NCBI GenBank assembly: GCA_904420575.1
Contig: CAJFVW010000200.1
Coordinates: 1-34,184, forward strand
Length of the DNA: 34,184 nt
Reading direction: 5' to 3'
Source: an uncultured Gordonibacter sp.
Lineage (GTDB): Bacteria; Actinomycetota; Coriobacteriia; Coriobacteriales; Eggerthellaceae
Below the pieces are notes generated by a model that was not told the DNA's origin, made no database searches, and saw only the letters and a list, made by a program, of their open reading frames with translations. Positions within the stretch are counted from its first letter, which is position 1; each line of letters begins with the position of its first letter. Shown here piece by piece: positions 1 through 8,669 of the stretch. A program made the translations under genes and the position numbers.

Positions 1-6
1 GCACAA

Positions 7-83
<77 letters not shown>

Positions 84-91
84 GCAACTTC

Positions 92-133
92 GAGCAGGCC
101 ATCGGGCAATCGTCCGGTGGCCTGCTCTGTTTT
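92..133 (+). terminator. Rho-independent terminator of tRNA-Pro
   Basis: GAGCAGGCCATCGG (92-105) can pair with CCGGTGGCCTGCTC (113-126), giving 14 pairs with one T-G wobble around a short loop. It is followed by TGTTTT. It starts nine bases after the tRNA CCA end, so it most likely ends the tRNA transcript. Confidence 0.85.
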
Positions 134-170
134 GCCGGCATCCCGCCGCTCCCCCGCTCGCCCGCACACG

Positions 171-192
171 CGACCGGCCGGCCGGTCGTTTT
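171..192 (+). terminator. Perfect palindrome with T-tail, possible second terminator
   Basis: CGACCGGCCGGCCGGTCG (171-188) is an 18-base perfect palindrome followed directly by TTTT (189-192). As RNA it would form a short hairpin with a minimal loop, so it could be a backup terminator. As DNA it could equally be a protein-binding palindrome. Apart from this and the inverted-repeat element at 316-512, the stretch 134-649 shows no convincing gene. Confidence 0.4.
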
Positions 193-315
193 GCATTCCG
201 CACGGTCTTTAATGATTCCAGCCGCATCTGGGCGCATGGGTCGCGCGTCACCGGGAGTCGAGACGCATGCAAGGCGACAAATGACAGGAGGGCGCCGGCG
301 AAGGGCGCAGTGAGG

Positions 316-512
316 TGGCAAGGACGACCGCTATGGCACAAAAATGCCGAGGTTGACCGTTATGGCACCAAAAAGGCGTGCTTTATGGCGTGGTTTTTCA
401 CATGAACAGGGAAAATGCCAGATTCTTCCGTCGAATCGGGGCTCTAGAAGCCGGAATCCGTGCCATAACGGTCAGCCTTGCCAAAAAGATGCCACAGCGG
501 TCAGCCTTGCCA
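316..512. mobile_element. Compact inverted-repeat element, probable MITE or IS remnant
   Basis: The left arm (316-368) holds two head-to-tail copies of a unit ending in GACCGYTATGGCAC, separated by an A-tract. The right arm (460-512) holds the same two-unit array inverted: GTGCCATAACGGTCAGCC, an A-tract, then GCCACAGCGGTCAGCCTTGCCA. The arms match over about 50 bases with a few differences and enclose about 91 bases with no credible gene. The outer ends are TGGCAAGG/CCTTGCCA. I see no target-site duplication. Several short repeats inside each end are typical of IS21-family termini, where the transposase binds repeatedly, so a deletion derivative of such an element is my best guess. An operator-rich regulatory site is the alternative. 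Confidence 0.5.
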
Positions 513-649
513 TCCGCATGCCTCGAAACGAAGAATCCGCCTCGTTGGATCGCCCGGTACGAAGGCGGCGCCGTCCGCAGGCTCCGCGAGGCCCTGAGCA
601 CAGCCTCGCCACCAAAGTCCGGGCCGCGGTCAGCACGTGGCCTCCGGGC

Positions 650-1951
650 TCAGCCCCTCGCTTTCAAGGCAGCGTCCAGCACCTCGTCGGCCAGACGGTC
701 CTTGGACAGGCGGGGCACGGCGCGGACGTCGTCTGCGGTCACGAACCACACCTCGTTGTCGTCGGAGCCGAAGGCGCGGCCGTCGCTCACGTCGTTGGCC
801 ACCACGAGGTCGGCATGCTTGGACGCCAGCTTCGCGCGGGCGCTCTCCACCACGTCGTCGGTTTCCGCGGCGAACCCGACGACCACCTGGCCGGAACGCT
901 TGCGCGCCGCGCACGTGGCCAGCACGTCGGGATTGGGCACCAGCCTGACGCTCGCCAGGGCGTCGTCGTCGCGGCCCTTCTTCAGCTTGCGGGGCGCCAC
1001 GCGCTCCGGGCGCATGTCGGCCACGGCCGCGCAGAACACGGCAATGTCGGCCTGGGGGAACGCCTCTTCGGCGGCGGCCAGCATGTCGCAGGCCGTGCGC
1101 ACGCGCACCACCTGCACGCCCTCGGGCGCCTCCAGCGCCACGGGGCCCGAGACCAGCGTCGCCCGTGCGCCACGCCGGACGGCCGCGCGTGCGATGGCAT
1201 AGCCCGTCTTGCCGGAAGATCGGTTCGTCAGGCAGCGCACCGGGTCGAGCGGCTCCTCGGTGGGCCCGGCCGTCACCAGGACATGCCGCCCCTCCAGGTC
1301 GCGCCGCACGCCGGCGGCGCGAAGCGCGGCGGCCACGATGGCGTCCACGTCGGCGAGCCGCCCTTTCCCCACGTCGCCACAGGCGAGATAGCCTTCCTCC
1401 ACTTCCACCAGCGTCACGCCGCGCGCAGCCAGCACGCGCAGGTTCTCCTGCGTGGCGGCATTCTCGTGCATGTGCACGTTCATGGCCGGCGCCACCACCA
1501 AAGGAGCCGTGGTGGCCAGGGCCGTCGTCGTCAGCAGGTCGTCGGCCAGGCCGCATGCCAGCTTCGCCACCACGTTGGCCGTGCAGGGGGCTATGACGAA
1601 GGCGTCGCACTCCTGCGCGAGCGACACGTGGTGGATGGGGTCGCCCGGTTCGTCGAACAGGCCCACGGCCACGGGCTCGTGGGTGAGCGCGCGGAAGGTC
1701 GTCGGCCTCACGAACTCCGTCGCATGCTCGGTCATGACCACCTTCGCGCGCACGCCCGCCTTCTGCAGGCCACGCACCACCTCGCACGCCTTGTAGGCGG
1801 CGATGCAGCCTGTCACTCCCACCAGCACGCAAGGGCGCTTCGTCCCTGCCGGCTCGCCGGCCGCGGACGCCGCCTTCTCGCCCTGCCCGCCGCCCTGGGC
1901 CAATCCGCAGGACGCTTCCGCCGCCCCGTCCAAGCGCGCCCTCTCGTCCAT
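650..1951 (-). CDS. coaBC: Bifunctional phosphopantothenoylcysteine decarboxylase / phosphopantothenate-cysteine ligase
   Basis: Makes 4'-phosphopantetheine for coenzyme A: the CoaB half joins 4'-phosphopantothenate to cysteine and the CoaC half, an FMN enzyme, decarboxylates the product. The 433-residue protein has the CoaC domain first, with a flavin-binding start (VGVTGCIAAYK), the active histidine region HHVSLA, PAMNVHMHEN (the PxMNxxM motif) and the catalytic cysteine in YLACGDVGKGR. CoaB follows from about residue 220 (VLVTAGPTEEPLDPVR, NRSSGKTGYA) with the lysine-rich CoaB segment after AAVADMRPE. About 40 poorly ordered residues precede the first domain, so a later start is possible. 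The ATG lies one base after the hemH stop (TAGcATG), indicating translational coupling. coaX, for the preceding pathway step, lies elsewhere in the window. Confidence 0.96.
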   Translation of the reverse strand: MDERARLDGAAEASCGLAQGGGQGEKAASAAGEPAGTKRPCVLVGVTGCIAAYKACEVVRGLQKAGVRAKVVMTEHATEFVRPTTFRALTHEPVAVGLFDEPGDPIHHVSLAQECDAFVIAPCTANVVAKLACGLADDLLTTTALATTAPLVVAPAMNVHMHENAATQENLRVLAARGVTLVEVEEGYLACGDVGKGRLADVDAIVAAALRAAGVRRDLEGRHVLVTAGPTEEPLDPVRCLTNRSSGKTGYAIARAAVRRGARATLVSGPVALEAPEGVQVVRVRTACDMLAAAEEAFPQADIAVFCAAVADMRPERVAPRKLKKGRDDDALASVRLVPNPDVLATCAARKRSGQVVVGFAAETDDVVESARAKLASKHADLVVANDVSDGRAFGSDDNEVWFVTADDVRAVPRLSKDRLADEVLDAALKARG

Positions 1952-1952
1952 G

Positions 1953-2966
1953 CTACGCCCTTTCCAAGTAGGGACGCACCACGTCGGCGAGCACCTTCAC
2001 GTGGGCGCGGCTGCGGTCCAGGCACGGCACGTACACGAAGTCCCCGTCGCGGGGCGCGCGGCCCGCCTCGCGCAGCCGGTCGAAGTAGAACGGCTTGAGC
2101 TCGTGGTCCACGTCGTAGAGCGTCTCCAGGCAGTCGACCGCGAAGTTGGGGCACACCAGGAACACGCGCCCGCCGCCCGCCTCGGCCCAGCGGGACAGCA
2201 CGTCGGTCGTGTAGGGCGAAAGCCATTCGCGGCCCTTGTCGAAGCGGCACTGATAGCCGATGGTCCAGCGGTTGCGGTCAAGGCCCAGCTCGCTGGCTAT
2301 CTGCAGGCTGGAAGCGCCGGCCTGCAGCTCGTAGGTGTCCCCCGCCTCGATGTCGACGAGGGGGATGGAATGGTAGGAGAACAGCAGCCGGTCGTCCGAT
2401 TCCGGGTCGAAGCCCGCATGGCGGATGGACGCGGCGATGGCGCGCACGTAGGTGGGGTCGTCGTGGTAGTTGTCGATGAAGTCGACCGGCACGTCCCAGC
2501 GCATCTTCTTGAGGGCGCGGGCGACGGAGTCGGAAACCGATCCGGTGGTGGAGCGGGCGCTTTGCGGATACAGTGGAAGCACGACCAGCTGCGTGCATCC
2601 CTCGTCCCTGAGCGCGCGCAGCGTGTCCTCGACGGCAGGGCTGCTGTAGCTCATGGCATGCCGCACGGTCACCGGCAGGCCTTCGCCCGCAAGCGCCGCC
2701 TGAAGCCCCTGCTCCAGCTTTTGATGCGCGATCGTGAACGGCGAGCCCTCGTCCGTCCAGATGCACGCGTACTTCGCCGCCGACGCCTTGCCGCGCTTCG
2801 GCAGGATGAACAGATGCAGGACAAACCACCAGCCCAGACGGTTCATGGGCGCAATGCGCCTGTCCATGAGGAACTTCGCCAGGTACGTGCGCACCGCACG
2901 GGGACGCGGCTCCTCGGGAGTCCCGGTGTTCACCATGAGAATGCCGAACGAATCCCCTCTTTGCAT
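1953..2966 (-). CDS. hemH: Ferrochelatase
   Basis: Inserts Fe2+ into a porphyrin at the end of heme synthesis. The 337-residue protein is of normal family length and begins GILMVNTGTPEEP, the typical ferrochelatase opening. The catalytic histidine is H199 in FSYHSIP and the metal-site glutamate is E281 in DCLETLYDVD. GYQCRFDKGREWLSPYT resembles the proteobacterial-type signature. Whether the substrate is protoporphyrin or coproporphyrin (as in most Gram-positives) cannot be decided here. The start is ATG 2966, preceded by AGAAGGTGA; longer in-frame starts upstream lack this and would enter the divergent promoter. It forms an operon with coaBC. Heme supply fits the c-type cytochrome gene at 22149. 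Confidence 0.95.
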   Translation of the reverse strand: MQRGDSFGILMVNTGTPEEPRPRAVRTYLAKFLMDRRIAPMNRLGWWFVLHLFILPKRGKASAAKYACIWTDEGSPFTIAHQKLEQGLQAALAGEGLPVTVRHAMSYSSPAVEDTLRALRDEGCTQLVVLPLYPQSARSTTGSVSDSVARALKKMRWDVPVDFIDNYHDDPTYVRAIAASIRHAGFDPESDDRLLFSYHSIPLVDIEAGDTYELQAGASSLQIASELGLDRNRWTIGYQCRFDKGREWLSPYTTDVLSRWAEAGGGRVFLVCPNFAVDCLETLYDVDHELKPFYFDRLREAGRAPRDGDFVYVPCLDRSRAHVKVLADVVRPYLERA

Positions 2967-3015
2967 GTCTTGTTCACCTTCTCTAAGCGGCAGCACAACG
3001 AAACGAACGAGCGCG

Positions 3016-3042
3016 TTGCCTCCCAACGAAATCTGATATAGT
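3016..3042 (+). promoter_or_regulatory. Promoter of the CmpB-like gene, extended -10
   Basis: TATAGT (3037-3042) is preceded by TGA, an extended -10 pattern. TTGCCT (3016-3021) lies 15 bases upstream as a possible -35. The predicted transcript starts shortly before the ATG at 3073. The hemH start lies about 50 bases away on the other strand. Confidence 0.5.
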
Positions 3043-3072
3043 TTAGCCCATTGGCCCGACCAGAGGTGGTGA

Positions 3073-3807
3073 ATGGAGAAAGATACAGAAAACCAAGCAC
3101 GCCCGACCCTGGCTGGCGAGGTCAAGCAGGAGGTCAAGGCGCACCTGTTCCACAATGCCGGCTTCCTCAGGATCGACTACTTCACGCTGTTCTGGATATT
3201 CGTTGCCGGCTGCGTTTTCGGGCTGGTGGTGGAGACGGTGTTCCACGCCATCGTGTACGGCGGCTACGAGAGCCGCGCAGGGCTGGTGTGGGGGCCCTTC
3301 TCCCCCATCTACGGCACGGGAGCCGTGGTGCTCACGGTGTCGCTCAACCGATTCTACCATTCGCACAACCTGGTCATTTTCCTGATAGCCATGGTGGTGG
3401 GGTCGGCCATCGAGTATGCGACCAGCTGGGTCATGGAGTATTTCTGGGGCGCGGTGGCGTGGAACTACGACGGCACGTTCGGCTCCATCGACGGACGCAC
3501 GAACTTCGCGTTCGGCGTCATGTGGGGCATGCTGGGGCTGGTGTGGGTGCGCATCGTCATCCCGTCCCTCAAGCGCGTCTTCTCGCACGTCGATGCGAAG
3601 CAGGCGCTCGCCCGCGTGGTGACGGCCGGCATGAGCGTGTTTCTGGTGGTGGACATATCCGTGACGGTGCTCGCGCTCGACCGCGAGGGGCAGCGCGCCG
3701 CCGGCGTGCCTGCGACCACCGCCGAGCAGAAGTTCTTCGACGAGTACTTTCCCGACAGTTTCATGCAGGCGCGCTTCCAGAACATGAGCGTCTACGGCAA
3801 GGGGTAA
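3073..3807 (+). CDS. Putative ABC-transporter permease-like membrane protein (CmpB family)
   Basis: Product of 244 residues with about five or six hydrophobic segments, among them LFWIFVAGCVFGLVVETVF (about 40-58), VIFLIAMVVGSAIEYATSWV and a late segment ending VVDISVTVLALD. The motif FGLVVETVFH followed by GLVWGPFSPIYGTGAV is characteristic of PF06541 (putative ABC transporter type IV, CmpB-like). The substrate and any real link to an ABC ATPase are unknown, and no ATPase gene is adjacent. The start ATG has a GAGGTGGTGA sequence just upstream and an extended -10 promoter before it. The gene is monocistronic and convergent with rluD. Confidence 0.8.
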   Translation: MEKDTENQARPTLAGEVKQEVKAHLFHNAGFLRIDYFTLFWIFVAGCVFGLVVETVFHAIVYGGYESRAGLVWGPFSPIYGTGAVVLTVSLNRFYHSHNLVIFLIAMVVGSAIEYATSWVMEYFWGAVAWNYDGTFGSIDGRTNFAFGVMWGMLGLVWVRIVIPSLKRVFSHVDAKQALARVVTAGMSVFLVVDISVTVLALDREGQRAAGVPATTAEQKFFDEYFPDSFMQARFQNMSVYGKG

Positions 3808-3811
3808 GGAA

Positions 3812-3916
3812 CCGAAGCCCTTCGCGCCTTCGGCCCGCGCCTCGGGTGCTGCGCCCATGGTGGCGACGTCGCGCGCCTCTTGCCTCCCAAGCGTCAGAAC
3901 GGGGCGAAGGGCCCCG
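3812..3916. terminator. Hairpins in the CmpB-like/rluD convergent spacer
   Basis: CCGAAG (3812-3817) pairs with CTTCGG (3828-3833) just after the plus-strand stop. CGGGGC (3900-3905) pairs with GCCCCG (3911-3916) directly before the rluD stop at 3917. Neither has a clear T-tract. They are plausible transcription ends for the two converging genes. Confidence 0.45.
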
Positions 3917-4951
3917 CTACAGACGCGGGAGCGGCGCGTCTTGCAGCAGGGCGAACACCTCGTCGCCGGCGGCGGTGCGGCCGCGGCTGCGCGTCGCCAG
4001 GCCGTCCAGCGCCTCGCGCAGGTCGCGGGGCAGCCCGTCCAGGAAGGACAGCTCCTCCCCCGTCGCCGGATGCGCGAACTCCAGCCGGAAGGAGTGCAGG
4101 AACTGGCGCTCCAGCCCCAGCTGCGCCTCCGGGTCGCGCGGGGCGTGGGCGTCGTAGACGGGATCGCCCACCACGGGGTGCTTGGTGTACTGCATGTGCA
4201 CGCGGATCTGGTGGGTGCGCCCGGTGAACAGCTTGCAGTCCACCAGCGTGTAGCCGTCGTCGTGCGCGCCGTGCTCGAAGCGTTCCAGCACGCGGAACGT
4301 CGTCACGGCCTCGCGCGCCGAGGGCACGTCGCGCACCGCCATGCGCGTGCGCTCGTTGGCCGAACGTGCGATGGGGGCGTCGACCATGCCGGTGTCGTGC
4401 GCGATCACCCCATGGACCAACGCCAGGTAGCGTCGGTCGACCGCGCGGGCGCGGATGGCCTCCATGAGCGCCAGGCCGCATTCGTCGTCCTTGGCCGCCA
4501 GCATGAGGCCGCTGGTGTCGCGGTCCAGGCGGTGCACGATGCCCAGGCGGTCGTCCTCGCCCTGCACGCTGCACAGGTTCTGCGCGCCGCAATGGTGGAT
4601 GAGCGCGTTCACCAGCGTGCCGTCGTCGTGGTCCACCGACGGATGGCACACCAGCCCCGCCTGCTTGGAAAGCACCAGCAGGTGATCGTCCTCGAAGCGT
4701 ATGTCCAGGTCGATGGGCTGGCCGCCCAGAGGGGTGCGCGCAGGCGCGTCCTCCACCTCGTACACCACGGTGTCGCCGGCGGCCACCACGTGCTTCTTCG
4801 CCACCGTCTGGCCGTTCACGAACACCTTGCCCGCCTCCACGGCACGGGCGGCGGCGCTTCGGCTGCCGTACAGGCCGCGGTCGGCCAGAAGCGCGTCGAT
4901 GCGCCGGCCTTCGTCGCCGGCAGAGACGATATGGCAAAGCGAACGCGCCAT
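3917..4951 (-). CDS. rluD: RluA/RluD-family 23S rRNA pseudouridine synthase
   Basis: Isomerises specific uridines of large-subunit rRNA to pseudouridine. The product has 344 residues. An S4 RNA-binding domain comes first (RIDALLADRGLYGSRSAAAR, then a VFVNGQTVAKKHVV segment). The synthase domain follows with the catalytic aspartate motif GIVHRLDRDTSGLM, then LVHG and TGRTHQIRVHM, all standard for the RluA family. The start ATG shares its A with the lspA stop (TGATG), so translation is coupled to lspA, an arrangement common in many bacteria. Assignment to RluD rather than another RluA-class member rests on the S4 domain and the lspA neighbour. Confidence 0.92.
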   Translation of the reverse strand: MARSLCHIVSAGDEGRRIDALLADRGLYGSRSAAARAVEAGKVFVNGQTVAKKHVVAAGDTVVYEVEDAPARTPLGGQPIDLDIRFEDDHLLVLSKQAGLVCHPSVDHDDGTLVNALIHHCGAQNLCSVQGEDDRLGIVHRLDRDTSGLMLAAKDDECGLALMEAIRARAVDRRYLALVHGVIAHDTGMVDAPIARSANERTRMAVRDVPSAREAVTTFRVLERFEHGAHDDGYTLVDCKLFTGRTHQIRVHMQYTKHPVVGDPVYDAHAPRDPEAQLGLERQFLHSFRLEFAHPATGEELSFLDGLPRDLREALDGLATRSRGRTAAGDEVFALLQDAPLPRL

Positions 4952-5706
4952 CAGCCGCGCGGCCCCTGCCCGTCGGGCCCGACGCTGCCGTCGTTTCCGC
5001 AGGTCGCCCCGTCCGCGTCGGACGCCGCCGCCTGCCCGCACTCCGTTCCCGACGTGGCGCCGGGCGTCGTCCCGCCCGCATCGGGCGTAACGGCCTGCCC
5101 GGCCTCCATCGTGCCTTCGCCAGGCTCCTGCACGGGCACGCACGCCTCCCGGCAGCCTTCGGCCCCTCCTGAGCCCTCCTTCGCCCGCAGGGCGTCCTCG
5201 TGGCGCCATTCCACCACGAGCGCCACCAGGAACAGGACGAAGCCGCACGTCACTCCGATGTCGGCCACGTTGAACACCGGAAAGTCCATGAACGCCAGGT
5301 CGATGAAGTCCACGACGTAGCCCTGAGAGAAGCGGTCGATCGCGTTGCCGATGCCGCCCGCCACCACCAGCGCCACGCCCAGGGCCTGGGCGAGCGAGGC
5401 GCGCGGAGAGAGCACGAGCAGGTAGAGGGCCAGGACCACGCACACCAGAAGCGACATGACGCCCAGCGCGAGCGTGGAGTCGCTGAACATGCCCCAGGCC
5501 ATGCCCGTGTTGTGCACCAGCTTGAAGCGGAAGAGCCCCAAAAACGGCCCTGCCACCACCTCGCCGGGAGCGAACCCGTCGAAGTACGCCTTCGTCAGAA
5601 GGTCGACGGCCAGCCACGCGGCCGCCACGGCGACGAACACCGCCGCGTTGCGCTTGCGGCACGATGCGGCCTTCAGGGCCTCGCCTCTCGCGGCTTCGGA
5701 CTCCAC
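4951..5706 (-). CDS. lspA: Lipoprotein signal peptidase II with an unusual C-terminal tail
   Basis: Cleaves the signal peptide of prolipoproteins in the membrane. Four hydrophobic segments are visible, with the aspartate dyad in GGIGNAIDRFSQGYVVDFIDL and FPVFNVADIGVTCG. The start is taken as GTG 5706, 8 bases after the ileS stop, because no ATG precedes the first membrane segment; the ribosome site is weak. At 251 residues it is about 80 longer than a typical LspA. The extra C-terminal stretch, after VVEWRHEDALRAKEG, is rich in Gly, Ala, Asp, Glu and Thr and contains several cysteines. Substrate lipoproteins are encoded nearby (22149, 24309, 33583). Confidence 0.93.
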   Translation of the reverse strand: MESEAARGEALKAASCRKRNAAVFVAVAAAWLAVDLLTKAYFDGFAPGEVVAGPFLGLFRFKLVHNTGMAWGMFSDSTLALGVMSLLVCVVLALYLLVLSPRASLAQALGVALVVAGGIGNAIDRFSQGYVVDFIDLAFMDFPVFNVADIGVTCGFVLFLVALVVEWRHEDALRAKEGSGGAEGCREACVPVQEPGEGTMEAGQAVTPDAGGTTPGATSGTECGQAAASDADGATCGNDGSVGPDGQGPRG

Positions 5707-5714
5707 GGGCGGCC

Positions 5715-8573
5715 TCACGCCTGGCCGTCCGGCTCGACGTAGCCGATCTCGTCGAGCACGTCGCCGCAGCGCGCGCAGACGTGCGGGTGGTTCGGGTTGC
5801 CGCCCAGCTCGCGGTAGTTCCAGCAGCGCGGGCACTTCTCGCCCTCGGCCGGAACGACCTCGACCGCCAGCCCGTCGGCTTCCTCGAAGGTCACGCCCGC
5901 CACGATGAACAGCTCCTCGAACACGGACGCGTCGAAACGCTCGCACACGTCGAGCACCGAGCGCGCCGCGCGCACGGTCACGGCGGCCTCCTGGCTCTTG
6001 TTGACCGCCTTTTGCGCGCGGGCGTCCTCGAGCGCCTTCGTCACCGCCTCGCGCACGCCCAGCACCACGCCGAAGTCTTCGGCGATCCTCTCGCCCTCGG
6101 CCGCGTCGGGCAGCGCCGGCGCGAAATCGGTTTTCTCGGGCCAGCCGGCCAGCTGCACGTTCGACACGTCCCCGTAGCTCGCGCGGATGGCTTTGGGGTA
6201 GTGTTCCCATACTTCGTCGGTCGTGAACGACAACACCGGTGCCAGAACGCGCACGAGCACCTCGAGGATGTTCATGAGCACGGTCTGCACGGCGCGACGG
6301 CGCGGCGAGTCCGGCGCCTCGGAGTACAGGCGGTCCTTCGTCGCGTCCATGTACACGGCCGAGAGGTCGTTCACGATGTAGTCGTACACCGCGCGGTACA
6401 CCAGATGGAACTTGTACTCGTCGTACGCACGCTCCACGTCGCGCAGCAGATGCCATAGGCGCACCATGGCCCACTGGTCGACGGGCTCGAGCCCGTCCCA
6501 GTCCATGACGGCGCGCTCGTTGGCGAAGTCGTCGAGGCTTCCCAGAAGGTAGCGGAACGTGTTGCGTATGCGGCGGTACGCCTCGCTCGTGCGGTCGAGG
6601 ATCTCGTCGCCGATGTTCACGTCCTGGGAGTAGTCGACGCTGGCCACCCACAGGCGCAGCACGTCGGCACCGCTCTTCGCCATGACGTCTGCCGGATCGA
6701 CGCCGTTTCCGGCCGACTTCGACATCTTCTTGCCCTCGGCGTCCATCGTGAAGCCGCAGTGCATGACGGACCTGTACGGCGGCACGCCATAGGCGCCCAT
6801 GCTGGTGAGCAGGGACGACTGGAACCAACCGCGGTGCTGGTCGGAGCCTTCCAGGTAAAGGTCGGCCGGGAAGCGCAGGCCCTCGTCCTCGCGGTGCTTG
6901 AGCACGGAGGTGTGCGACACGCCGCTCTCCCACCACACGTCGAGGATGTCCTTCTCGGGCACGAGCTCCGTGCAGCCGCAGACCCCGCACTTCGCCGTGC
7001 GCGGCAGGTACTCGGACGGCTCGCGCACGAACCATGCGTCGGCGCCCTCGCGGTAGAACAGGTCGATCACCGCGTCGAACGTCTCCTCCGTCGCGACGGT
7101 CGAGCCGCACTTCGCGCACTTGAACACGGGGATGGGCACGCCCCACGAGCGCTGGCGCGAGATGCACCAGTCGGGACGGTCGGCCACCATGGAGCCGATG
7201 CGGTTCTTGGCCCAGGCGGGGATCCATTCCACGCCATGCTCGATGGCCTCGAGCGCGTCCTCGCGCAGGCCGTTCTTGTCCATGGACACGAACCACTGGT
7301 CGGTGGCGCGGAAGATGACCGGCTCGTGGCAGCGCCAGCAGTGCGGGTAGCTGTGCGTGATCTTCTTTTCCGCCACCAGCGTGCCCTGCTCGCGCAGCCA
7401 GTCGATGATGAGCGGGTTGGCCTCGTCGGTGTCCAGGCCTGCGAACCGTCCCGCCTCGTCGGTGAAGCGCCCGTTGTCGTCCACCGGCATGAGCAGCGGG
7501 ATGTCGAACTCGAGCCCCACCAGATAGTCGTCCTGGCCGTGCCCGGGAGCGGTGTGCACGCAGCCGGTGCCCGTGTCCAACGTGACGTGGTCGCCGTAGA
7601 TGAGCGTGCCCTTCAGGTCCTGGCGGACGGGACACGTGTACGTGAGCCCCGTGAACTCGCGGCCCTTGAGCGCGACGGGCTCGCCGTCGGAGCCGCGCAC
7701 GAGGCCGTAGTCCTCCCAGCCCGCGATCTCGGCCACCTGCTCCACCAAGTCGCGCGCCATGACCATGTTCGAGCCGTCCGCCACCACCATCACGTAGTCG
7801 GCATCGGGCGCGAGCGACACGGCCGTGTTCGCCGGCAGCGTCCAGGGCGTCGTGGTCCAGATGAGCACGTAGGCGTCGCCGGCGGCGCCCGCGGCCTCGA
7901 ACAGGCCGGGCATGACGTCCAGCCTGAACTTCACGAAGATGGAGGGCGACGTCTCGTCGCCGTACTCGATCTCGGCCTCGGCCAGCGCCGTGTGGCAGCG
8001 CTTGCACCAGTGGATGGGCTTGCGGCCGCGGTACACCGAGCCGTCCAGGTACATTTTCTTGAATACCTCGACGTTGCCGGCCTCGTAGTTCGGCGTGAAC
8101 GTGAGGTACGGATGCTCCCAATCGCCGTTCACGCCGAGGCGCTTGAAGCCCTCGCGCTGCACGCCGACGTACTTCTCGGCCCACTCGCGGCAGAGGCGCC
8201 GCAGCGTGGGCTGGTCGATCCGCGCCATCTTTTCGGGACCGAGCGTCTTCTCCACCATGTGCTCGATCGGCTGGCCGTGGCAGTCCCAGCCGGGCACGTA
8301 CGGCGTGAAGTAGCCGCGCTGCGCATGGGACTTGTTGACGAAGTCCTTGAGGATCTTGTTGAAGGCGTGGCCGATGTGGATGGGTCCGTTGGCGTAGGGC
8401 GGGCCGTCGTGCAGGATGAAGGGCTTCCCGTCCCTGTTCTTCTCGAGCACGCGCTCGTAGATGCGCTCCGCCTCCCATTTCGCCAGCCGCTTCGGCTCGT
8501 TTTCGGGCAGGTTGGCCCGCATCGCGAAGTCGGTATGGGGGAGGTTCATGGTGTCTTTGTAGCTGTTCGCCAC
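5715..8573 (-). CDS. ileS: Isoleucyl-tRNA synthetase
   Basis: Charges tRNA-Ile, with editing of misactivated valine. The 952-residue class I synthetase starts VANSYKDTMNLPHTDFAMRANLP, the normal IleS opening. It carries HIGH as PIHIGHAFNKILKD and KMSKS as KKMSKSAGNGVDP, and a C-terminal zinc-finger of four cysteines (CPRCWNYRELGG, then CARCGDVL). The chosen start is GTG 8573, preceded at suitable distance by GGAAAGGTGG; the next ATG would remove the conserved N-terminal residues. It is the first gene of an ileS-lspA-rluD run. The leader is too short for a T-box. A promoter is suggested by TATACT at 8655-8650 on this strand. Confidence 0.97.
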   Translation of the reverse strand: MANSYKDTMNLPHTDFAMRANLPENEPKRLAKWEAERIYERVLEKNRDGKPFILHDGPPYANGPIHIGHAFNKILKDFVNKSHAQRGYFTPYVPGWDCHGQPIEHMVEKTLGPEKMARIDQPTLRRLCREWAEKYVGVQREGFKRLGVNGDWEHPYLTFTPNYEAGNVEVFKKMYLDGSVYRGRKPIHWCKRCHTALAEAEIEYGDETSPSIFVKFRLDVMPGLFEAAGAAGDAYVLIWTTTPWTLPANTAVSLAPDADYVMVVADGSNMVMARDLVEQVAEIAGWEDYGLVRGSDGEPVALKGREFTGLTYTCPVRQDLKGTLIYGDHVTLDTGTGCVHTAPGHGQDDYLVGLEFDIPLLMPVDDNGRFTDEAGRFAGLDTDEANPLIIDWLREQGTLVAEKKITHSYPHCWRCHEPVIFRATDQWFVSMDKNGLREDALEAIEHGVEWIPAWAKNRIGSMVADRPDWCISRQRSWGVPIPVFKCAKCGSTVATEETFDAVIDLFYREGADAWFVREPSEYLPRTAKCGVCGCTELVPEKDILDVWWESGVSHTSVLKHREDEGLRFPADLYLEGSDQHRGWFQSSLLTSMGAYGVPPYRSVMHCGFTMDAEGKKMSKSAGNGVDPADVMAKSGADVLRLWVASVDYSQDVNIGDEILDRTSEAYRRIRNTFRYLLGSLDDFANERAVMDWDGLEPVDQWAMVRLWHLLRDVERAYDEYKFHLVYRAVYDYIVNDLSAVYMDATKDRLYSEAPDSPRRRAVQTVLMNILEVLVRVLAPVLSFTTDEVWEHYPKAIRASYGDVSNVQLAGWPEKTDFAPALPDAAEGERIAEDFGVVLGVREAVTKALEDARAQKAVNKSQEAAVTVRAARSVLDVCERFDASVFEELFIVAGVTFEEADGLAVEVVPAEGEKCPRCWNYRELGGNPNHPHVCARCGDVLDEIGYVEPDGQA

Positions 8574-8669
8574 GGGAATGGCCCCACCTTTCCTTGTCTT
8601 GCAGGGTGTCGACGCGGCCGCAGGCGGCCGGTCTTCATCAAACCGGTATAGTATAGCGAATGCCCTTGC

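Noticed and set aside
344-2098. Long plus-strand open frame over coaBC
   Set aside because: It lies antisense to clear coaBC and hemH coding sequence, is rich in Arg, His and Gly, and has no domain; it is a GC-driven shadow frame.
8574-8660. T-box leader for ileS
   Set aside because: The likely promoter leaves only about 70 bases of leader, with one small hairpin and no T-box core or specifier loop.
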